A stretch of DNA of 18,916 nucleotides from Bacteroidota bacterium (GTDB lineage Bacteria; Bacteroidota; Ignavibacteria; Tepidaquicellales; Tepidaquicellaceae). Below the pieces are notes generated by a model. That model worked only from the letters and a program-made list of their open reading frames with translations. It did no database searches and had not been told where the DNA came from. Made by a program: the position numbers and the translations under genes. The stretch lies in NCBI GenBank assembly GCA_003519545.1, contig DOWN01000062.1, positions 14,637 through 33,552 of the forward strand, in the 5' to 3' direction. Shown piece by piece: positions 13,835 to 18,916 of the stretch. Within the stretch, counting starts at the first letter, position 1. Each line of letters starts with the position of its first letter.

Positions 13835-14682
13835 AACAAATAATTTTATTTTTTTTAATAATGTTTTCAAGCGGTATATATGCACAAACAACAAACAATA
13901 AAGTTTGCTGTGATGAAAATAAAACTGAAGCAACAGGAATGTTTGCAAAATTCAGTGATGAAAAAGAGTTCAGAGATAAACATCCTGACCCGTTAAAAAT
14001 AAATTACGATGATCATAAAGGAGAAATGATTAAATTTCTAACATCGGATGGAAAAGACGGAAACGGATATTTCATAAAAGGAACTTCCGACAAATGGTTA
14101 CTTGTATTTCATGAGTGGTGGGGATTAAATGATTATATAAAAAAAGAATCAGATAAATTCAGTGAATCATTTCCGGGTGTAAACATTTTAGCAGTTGATT
14201 TATATGACGGTGCTATTGCTACAACGAGAGAAGAAGCACAGAAACTTGTTCAGGGTTTGAATAAAGACAGAGCGATTACAATTATCAATGGTGCTTTTAA
14301 TTACGGAGGCAGTGAGTCAAAGTTTGGAACAATTGGCTGGTGTTTGGGAGGAACATGGAGTTGTCAGGCAGCAATTGAAGGAGGAGATAAAGTTGATGTA
14401 TGTGTGATTTTTTACGGTGCACCTGAAGAGAATAAGGACAGATTAAAATTATTAGATGCACCTGTATTAATGATTCATCCATTGAAGGATAAATGGATTA
14501 ATCAGGATATGATGGATAAGTTCAGTGCGAATATGAAAAGTTTGGATAAAAAATTTGAGATATTGACTTATGATGCAGATCACGGGTTTGCGAATCCAAG
14601 TTCACCAAATTTTAATAATAAAGAAGCCAATGAATCATGGCTAAAAGTGAAAGAGTTTTTAGAAAAAAATTTAGTAAATTAA
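13831..14682 (+). CDS. Secreted dienelactone hydrolase family protein
   Basis: Alpha/beta hydrolase of the dienelactone hydrolase (carboxymethylenebutenolidase) family, 283 aa. A signal peptide is clear: M-K-Q, a hydrophobic core (about 4-13), and a likely cut after I-Y-A (18), giving an N-terminal Gln. The mature protein starts with a 40-residue polar stretch with C-C (26-27). The catalytic triad is Cys171 in G-W-C-L-G-G (169-174), Asp220 in H-P-L-K-D (216-220) and His251 in D-A-D-H-G-F (248-253). Glu95 in F-H-E-W-W-G (93-98) matches the family Glu that gates the Cys. Dienelactone itself is unlikely as substrate for an exported protein; another ester or lactone is more probable. Coupled to the histidine kinase gene by a 4-bp overlap. 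Confidence 0.9.
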   Translation: MKQIILFFLIMFSSGIYAQTTNNKVCCDENKTEATGMFAKFSDEKEFRDKHPDPLKINYDDHKGEMIKFLTSDGKDGNGYFIKGTSDKWLLVFHEWWGLNDYIKKESDKFSESFPGVNILAVDLYDGAIATTREEAQKLVQGLNKDRAITIINGAFNYGGSESKFGTIGWCLGGTWSCQAAIEGGDKVDVCVIFYGAPEENKDRLKLLDAPVLMIHPLKDKWINQDMMDKFSANMKSLDKKFEILTYDADHGFANPSSPNFNNKEANESWLKVKEFLEKNLVN

Positions 14683-14771
14683 TTTTTCTTGTTTTTACCA
14701 AAAAGTAAAACAAGATAAATAAATAACAATAATCCACCAATAAATAAAATATAAGGCAAACAGGTTTTCAT
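14679..14771 (-). CDS. Possible 30-aa single-pass membrane peptide
   Basis: An ATG-initiated 30-codon reading frame lies antisense in the 111-bp gap between two plus-strand genes, overlapping the end of the hydrolase gene tail to tail by 4 bp. It encodes M-K-T-C-L-P, one hydrophobic stretch of about 19 residues (residues 5-24, containing G-G then L-L-L-F), and a basic end G-K-N-K-K-N. That is the layout of a small membrane protein with a cytoplasmic C-terminus. There is no ribosome-binding site, and A/T-rich antisense DNA easily yields Leu/Ile/Phe runs, so this is only a candidate. The DNA also contains an imperfect inverted repeat (14687-14715). Confidence 0.35.
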   Translation of the reverse strand: MKTCLPYILFIGGLLLFIYLVLLFGKNKKN

Positions 14772-14793
14772 AAATAAAATTAATTAATATATA

Positions 14794-16032
14794 ATGGAAG
14801 ATAAATTACTAAAAAAATATTATGATGTTATAATTCAAAGTGCATTGAATCTATACGAAGGTCAATCATTGTTTATAGGTTGCGGAGTTAAAAATTATGA
14901 TTTCGGAATTAAACTTGCGGAAGCAGCATATCAATACGGATTAAAATATGTTGATGTGATGTTCGGTTCTGATTTTGTTAAAAAAGCAAGAATTGATAAC
15001 AACAGGAATAATGAATTTCTTGAGTTCATACCAAATTATATGCTGACGAGAAGTTATGAAATGTTATCGAATGACTGGGCGATGTTAAAAATAGATAATG
15101 TTGATGAGATAGACGTACTCAAAGGAATTGATCCGACAAAAATGGAAGTTTTATCGAAAAAAGAATTTTCGACTTTTACCAGACAATCACAAAGCACAGT
15201 TGGATTTCATCATCAGTGGTGTATTGTAACTCCACCGGGAAAAAATTGGGCAAAACTTGTGACCGGAATTGAAAATGAAGATGAGGCAATTAAAAAACTT
15301 GAAGAGAGTTTAATAAAAATATTAAGACTTGATACTGAAGACCCTGTGAAAGCATGGAAAGATCATGCGGATAAACTCAGTGTTAGGGCGAAGATTTTAT
15401 CAGAATTAAATCTTGATAAATTGCATTTTGAAACAGACGGAACAGATTTGATAATCGGACTGAACAATGAAGCATTATGGAAAGGCGGATATGGAAAAGC
15501 AAATAACGGAAGAAATTTTATTCCTAATTTACCGACGGAAGAAATTTTTTCAACTCCTGATTTTACAAGAACATCCGGAAAAGCAAAAGTAACAAAGCCG
15601 GTAAAAGTTCTTGAGACACAACTGAATGGAATTTGGTTTGAATTTAAAGACGGAAGGGTTATAAATTACGGTTGTGATAATAACAAAGAAATTCTTGATA
15701 AATTTTTCAGTATAGATGAAGGTGCAAAATATTTAGGAGAAGTTGCATTAGTGGATAAGAGTTCTAAGATTTTTGAAAGCGGATTAATCTTTAATAATAT
15801 TTTATATGATGAGAATGCTGCTTGTCATATTGCACTTGGAAGAGGATTTTCTGCATTAATAAAAGACGGTAACAAACTTACAACACCAGAGTTACTAAAG
15901 AAAGGCGGATGTAATTTTTCATTAGTGCATACAGATTTTATGATTGGCTCGAGTAATATAAATGTAACAGGTTATGACAGAAAAGGTAATACAGTAAAAA
16001 TTATTGAAAATGGTTCATTTGTAATCGGATAA
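14794..16032 (+). CDS. M29 family metallo-aminopeptidase
   Basis: Removes N-terminal residues from peptides in the cytoplasm; the family (AmpS, PepS, aminopeptidase T) uses two metal ions. 412 aa, the standard size. The metal ligands are in place: Glu250 in L-P-T-E-E-I-F (246-252), Glu316 in G-E-V-A-L-V (315-320), His345 in A-C-H-I-A-L-G (343-349), and His379 and Asp381 in H-T-D-F-M-I-G (379-385). The Tyr usually found seven residues after the H-I-A-L-G His reads Phe352 (G-R-G-F), which may affect catalysis. The N-terminal domain (1-about 110) is the Rossmann-like M29 domain. ATG start, no ribosome-binding site. It is separated from the hydrolase gene by 111 bp and converges with the propeller gene 18 bp downstream. 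Confidence 0.92.
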   Translation: MEDKLLKKYYDVIIQSALNLYEGQSLFIGCGVKNYDFGIKLAEAAYQYGLKYVDVMFGSDFVKKARIDNNRNNEFLEFIPNYMLTRSYEMLSNDWAMLKIDNVDEIDVLKGIDPTKMEVLSKKEFSTFTRQSQSTVGFHHQWCIVTPPGKNWAKLVTGIENEDEAIKKLEESLIKILRLDTEDPVKAWKDHADKLSVRAKILSELNLDKLHFETDGTDLIIGLNNEALWKGGYGKANNGRNFIPNLPTEEIFSTPDFTRTSGKAKVTKPVKVLETQLNGIWFEFKDGRVINYGCDNNKEILDKFFSIDEGAKYLGEVALVDKSSKIFESGLIFNNILYDENAACHIALGRGFSALIKDGNKLTTPELLKKGGCNFSLVHTDFMIGSSNINVTGYDRKGNTVKIIENGSFVIG

Positions 16033-16044
16033 AATTATTTTATC
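16028..16044. terminator. AT-only palindrome between convergent genes, possible weak terminator
   Basis: GATAAAAT (16028-16035) and ATTTTATC (16037-16044) form a perfect 8-bp stem around a single T, covering the stop codon of the aminopeptidase gene. A T-rich stretch follows on the plus strand. The stem has one G-C pair, so it would be a weak terminator at best. No better candidate exists between the two convergent genes. Confidence 0.25.
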
Positions 16045-16074
16045 ATTTAATTATTTTATAAGAGTCATTTTTTT
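16036..16074. repeat. 39-bp repeat, copy A, at the 3' end of the propeller gene
   Basis: Identical to 17264-17302 except for one base (16049 A against 17277 T). It covers the last codons K-K-M-T-L-I-K, the stop and 15 bp past it. On the minus strand the part beyond the stop reads ATGATAAAATA, matching the start (ATG ATA AAA TA) of the propeller gene in copy B, but here it runs into a stop. Confidence 0.8.
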
Positions 16075-17274
16075 GAACTGTTTATCGTCAGGCGTTGATA
16101 ATTCATAAAAATAAATTCCTGAAGATAAATTTTCAGATTTGAATTGAAAAGAATAGTTACCGGAGTTTAATACCCCGCTGTATAATTGTTTGATTAATTT
16201 TCCATTGATATCATAAATATTCAGAGTAGTCTTTCCTGTTTTATTTATTGAAAAATTTATATTAGTTTCCGGATTAAAAGGATTCGGAAAATTCTGATGT
16301 AAAATATTTGAAACCGGGATTTGTGTATTTATTTTTTGAATGTTAACGCCACCGTTTTGAGTTTTTAAAATCTTTCCACTGAAACCTGCGATAAACCCTA
16401 CATTTGAATTTACAAAATCTATTCCCATTAGATATTGATTAGCGTGAACAAGTTGTCTTGTCCAGTTCAGACCTGCGTTTTCAGTTTTAAATAAATATCC
16501 GTCATTTCCACATACAAAACCTGTCTGGTTATTCGTGAAATAGAGTGATCTTAATGGAATTTCAAAACCCGTTGAATAAATATTCCATGTCAATCCGTAA
16601 TCAATTGATTTTGCAATATGACCGTTATATGAACACAGATAAACAAAATTATTTTCAGAAAATACATTTGAGAAAAAATAATTGGTATCATTATATTGTT
16701 CACTCCAGTTCACTCCCCCATTAGTTGTTTTTAAAATTCTTTTTCCGGAAGCATAACCCGTTTCAGAATTTAAAAAAGATATTCCCGTAAGTATATTATT
16801 ATTTATAGTACACACCAAACTCCAGTTATTACCGCCATTTGTTGTTTTATAACAGACACCTGAATTGCCTGAACTGCCTGCAGAGAAACCGGTGAGTTCG
16901 TTAATCATAATAACAGAATATAAATTTGAGTTTGTAATCTGTAAAACATTTTGCCAGTTTTCTCCCGCGTCAGTGGTTTTTAAAATTAATCCATTTCCAT
17001 TAAACACACCACCGCAAACAAAACCTGTAGTCAAATTTAAAAAATTTATATTATATAAATCAAAACCAGTTCCGGAATTTTTATTTTCCCAGTTCACACC
17101 TGAATTAATAGATTTTAAAATTACACCACCTGAACCGCAGACGAGAACAATATCCTGCGAGATAACAGAAACTGAGAATAAATTAGTTGTTATACCTGAA
17201 TTTAAATTCTTCCATCCGGATTGAGAAAATACATTAGTACTAAACGCAAGAAGAAAAATTAAATATTTTATCAT
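16051..17274 (-). CDS. Secreted BNR/YCF48-like beta-propeller with T9SS sorting domain
   Basis: 407-aa exported protein. A signal peptide covers about 1-17 (M-I-K-Y-L-I-F-L-L-A...F-S, cut before Q18-S-G). Seven repeats of the BNR type, K-[ST]-x-x-x-G-x-x-W, occur at 54-62, 99-107, 143-151, 182-190, 222-230, 263-271 and 304-312. The last has Ile in place of Trp. Each is preceded by a T-G-[FY]-x-x-G type strand motif, as in YCF48-like propellers. This predicts a seven-bladed beta-propeller. The C-terminal domain (about 325-407) begins N-F-P-N-P-F-N-P-E-T (328-337), has S-S-G-I-Y-F-Y (384-390), and ends K-K-M-T-L-I-K: a T9SS type A sorting domain that directs secretion and surface attachment. 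Ligand unknown. It begins 4 bp after the FG-GAP gene. Confidence 0.92.
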   Translation of the reverse strand: MIKYLIFLLAFSTNVFSQSGWKNLNSGITTNLFSVSVISQDIVLVCGSGGVILKSINSGVNWENKNSGTGFDLYNINFLNLTTGFVCGGVFNGNGLILKTTDAGENWQNVLQITNSNLYSVIMINELTGFSAGSSGNSGVCYKTTNGGNNWSLVCTINNNILTGISFLNSETGYASGKRILKTTNGGVNWSEQYNDTNYFFSNVFSENNFVYLCSYNGHIAKSIDYGLTWNIYSTGFEIPLRSLYFTNNQTGFVCGNDGYLFKTENAGLNWTRQLVHANQYLMGIDFVNSNVGFIAGFSGKILKTQNGGVNIQKINTQIPVSNILHQNFPNPFNPETNINFSINKTGKTTLNIYDINGKLIKQLYSGVLNSGNYSFQFKSENLSSGIYFYELSTPDDKQFKKMTLIK

Positions 17275-17302
17275 TTTATTATTTTATAAGAGTCATTTTT
17301 TT
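17264..17302. repeat. 39-bp repeat, copy B, spanning FG-GAP gene end and propeller gene start
   Basis: 38 of 39 bases match copy A at 16036-16074. Here the segment holds the last codons (K-K-M-T-L-I-K), the stop of the FG-GAP gene, the 4-bp gap and the first codons (M-I-K) of the propeller gene. Protein-level constraint can explain the coding part but not identity in the spacer and beyond. Confidence 0.8.
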
Positions 17303-18814
17303 AGTTTCCGATTGTGAACCGTTTTTCAAGACGTAAAAATAAATTCCCGAAGGTAAATTCTTTCCGTTAAAATTAAATTCATATACACCTTGTGTTAATT
17401 TTTGATTTACAAGAGTTTCTATTAATTTACCTGATAAATCATAAACAGATAAATTAGTAATATCCTGATTGTTCATAACAGAAAATTTAATTTTTGTTTC
17501 AGGATTAAAAGGGTTTGGATAGTTTTGATTTAATAAAAATCCATTTGCGGTTTCATTTCCCAAAGTAAAAATTCCTACTGTAGCGGTATCATTTCTCAAC
17601 AGTAATCTATCATACCCGTCATTAGCAACTCTTCTTCTGTGAGCCATATATAAATCGGGAAGCAAATCACCATTTAAATCCGCAAGTTTCAGGGCGAGAG
17701 ATTCAACCAAAGTTTCAGCCGGCATAATCTCGGAAGTTGCATCTTCAAATATTCCCTGCCCGTTGTTTCTATATGCTCTCACGACCATATTAGAAAATGA
17801 AATGGAAACGAACATATCCAAATCACCATCAAAATCGAAATCATAAAAAACTGCATCCGTAGTATGCTCAAATTCAAAAGGTAATCTTGTGGAAGATTCA
17901 TCTGCAAAAAATCCCTGACCATTATTAATTAATAATCTGTCAGTTCTATTGAAGCCGGGTCTGAAGGCAACATTAGAAAAGAAAATATCCAAGTCACCGT
18001 CATTATCAACATCACCAAGAGTTACCTTACGAGTTTCTTCAACACCGGAAACAGTCAATCTCATATCTGACTGATCAGTAAAAACACCCGAACCATTATT
18101 CATAAAAATTTTATTACCTGTTTCATTGCCCCAAACGAGATCTAAATCACCGTCATTATCCAAATCACCTGCTTTAATATCCTGAGGAGTCATTTCTGTC
18201 AACGGCATTCTTGCAGAAGTTTCATCTCTGAAAGTAGCATTACCGTTATTAATCAATACTCTTGGAAGCGAAGGCGGGCTTGGATTTCCTGGTGCCATTA
18301 AACCCATTATAATATCTTTAAATCCGTCATTGTTCAAATCAATGACAAGCAAAGCATTTGAAATTCCATTTGGAATTACACCTGCCTGCATAGTAAAAAC
18401 ACCCTGACCGTTATTTAAATAAAATTCATGAACGGCATTATCTTCGCTTCCAAAAATAACATCAATATCTCCGTCATTATCAAAATCCGCTACACCTATA
18501 TCTTCACTGTCAAAATTATATTGAGGAAGTCTTCCGATAGTCCCGTCAGTAAAAACCCCTGCCCCGTTATTTAGTAATAATTTATTCGGAGTAAATTCTC
18601 TGGCAAGTAAAACATCTAAATCTCCGTCATTATCAATATCGGCAGTTTCGATATCCATCGAAGCCCCTTGAACAATATTCAAAGGTAAGTTTTGATCGCT
18701 TACATCTCTGAAATACAGAGAACGGTCGTTTAAATTGTCAGAGAAAGCACCGGATTTGAAAATGATGAAAGAAGTTAATAATAAACCGGGAATTATAAAG
18801 AATAATTTTTTCAT
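17279..18814 (-). CDS. Secreted FG-GAP/VCBS repeat protein with T9SS sorting domain
   Basis: 511-aa exported protein. The N-terminus M-K-K plus a hydrophobic core (4-19) is a signal peptide. Seven calcium-binding loops of the D-x-D-x-D-G-x-x-D type lie at 59-67, 110-118, 159-167, 217-225, 268-276, 325-333 and 379-387. They are spaced about 49-58 residues and alternate with L-x-N-N-G-x-G-x-F turns. The third and seventh loops are degenerate (D-L-N-N-D-G-F-K-D, D-L-N-G-D-L-L-P-D). This is the FG-GAP/integrin-alpha-like seven-bladed propeller pattern. A T9SS type A sorting domain covers about 426-511, with N-Y-P-N-P-F-N-P-E-T (431-440) and the K-K-M-T-L-I-K end. Probably a surface or extracellular binding protein; no enzymatic domain is seen. 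It is first in a two-gene unit with the propeller gene. Confidence 0.93.
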   Translation of the reverse strand: MKKLFFIIPGLLLTSFIIFKSGAFSDNLNDRSLYFRDVSDQNLPLNIVQGASMDIETADIDNDGDLDVLLAREFTPNKLLLNNGAGVFTDGTIGRLPQYNFDSEDIGVADFDNDGDIDVIFGSEDNAVHEFYLNNGQGVFTMQAGVIPNGISNALLVIDLNNDGFKDIIMGLMAPGNPSPPSLPRVLINNGNATFRDETSARMPLTEMTPQDIKAGDLDNDGDLDLVWGNETGNKIFMNNGSGVFTDQSDMRLTVSGVEETRKVTLGDVDNDGDLDIFFSNVAFRPGFNRTDRLLINNGQGFFADESSTRLPFEFEHTTDAVFYDFDFDGDLDMFVSISFSNMVVRAYRNNGQGIFEDATSEIMPAETLVESLALKLADLNGDLLPDLYMAHRRRVANDGYDRLLLRNDTATVGIFTLGNETANGFLLNQNYPNPFNPETKIKFSVMNNQDITNLSVYDLSGKLIETLVNQKLTQGVYEFNFNGKNLPSGIYFYVLKNGSQSETKKMTLIK

Positions 18815-18916
18815 AATTATTTAATAAATAAAATTTTAAACCTGTTTAATTTTTTTACGTTAAAATAATACAAAAGACTTAAAAAAGAATATGAATATTT
18901 ATGATGATTCATATAT
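18815..18916. other. Upstream region of the FG-GAP gene with an inverted repeat
   Basis: 102 bp of A/T-rich sequence up to the window edge, the expected promoter region of the two-gene T9SS cargo unit. A perfect 8-bp inverted repeat, ATATGAAT (18889-18896) / ATTCATAT (18907-18914), has a 10-nt centre and lies 75-100 bp upstream of the ATG, where an operator could be. No convincing -10 or -7 box was found. Confidence 0.35.

Noticed and set aside
14687..14715. Imperfect inverted repeat (TCTTGTTTTTAC / GTAAAACAAGA) after the hydrolase gene, as a terminator
   Set aside because: AT-rich stem with a bulge and no T-run after it on the plus strand; equally explained by chance.
16865..17224. 119-codon open frame on the plus strand
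   Set aside because: Antisense to the propeller gene; its low-complexity, Pro-rich product reflects the repeated BNR codons read backwards.
17500..18700. Regularly spaced similar DNA segments (CACCGTCATTATC and alike) as a repeat array or CRISPR
   Set aside because: They are the codons of the D-x-D-x-D-G calcium loops of the FG-GAP protein; spacing and divergence follow the protein repeats.

Overview
The window is a strongly AT-rich, gene-dense stretch of bacterial chromosome. Two secreted proteins end in a Type IX secretion (T9SS) sorting domain of the 'N-[FY]-P-N-P-F-N-P-E-T' kind and finish with the same K-K-M-T-L-I-K tail. That flavour points to the Ignavibacteria / Chlorobi-Bacteroidota side of the FCB group. 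Start regions are A/T-rich and nearly always lack a Shine-Dalgarno sequence, which also fits that group. Four genes appear to begin with TTG. I see no rRNA, tRNA, CRISPR array, transposase or phage gene.

Layout. (1) 1-4183, minus strand: hflX, a glutaryl-CoA dehydrogenase gene, an ABC ATPase and its ABC-2 permease (cut by the window edge), read right to left. A 414-bp spacer lies upstream of hflX, with a promoter-like sequence, a dyad over its -10 box, helically phased GGTAA repeats and a GC-rich double hairpin. (2) 4598-8586, minus strand, tightly packed: yggS (PLP homeostasis), divIVA, a purine nucleoside phosphorylase (PNP), a second divergent PNP paralogue and a short aldehyde-dehydrogenase-like protein without a catalytic half. 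The last gene carries two in-frame copies of what looks like a dispersed repeat. (3) 8587-8964: divergent promoter region with a further repeat-like hairpin element. (4) 8965-14682, plus strand: HAD phosphatase, bifunctional formimidoyltransferase-cyclodeaminase (histidine/folate C1 metabolism), an APH-fold small-molecule kinase, a soluble GAF histidine kinase and a secreted dienelactone-hydrolase-family protein; the last two overlap by 4 bp. (5) 14794-16032, plus strand: M29 metallo-aminopeptidase; a possible 30-codon membrane peptide gene lies antisense in the preceding gap. (6) 16051-18814, minus strand: a seven-motif BNR/YCF48-like beta-propeller and an FG-GAP/VCBS calcium-loop repeat protein, both T9SS cargo. 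Their 3' ends share a 39-bp near-identical segment.

How it fits together. Most genes are housekeeping or catabolic: ribosome rescue, lysine/tryptophan-type acyl-CoA breakdown, nucleoside salvage, histidine-derived one-carbon units, peptide breakdown. The least ordinary part is the nucleoside block. A PNP with intact phosphate-site motifs but an altered base-side loop sits next to a paralogue with the opposite pattern, followed by a catalytically dead ALDH homologue. Heteromeric assembly of the two PNPs is a testable idea, not something the sequence proves.
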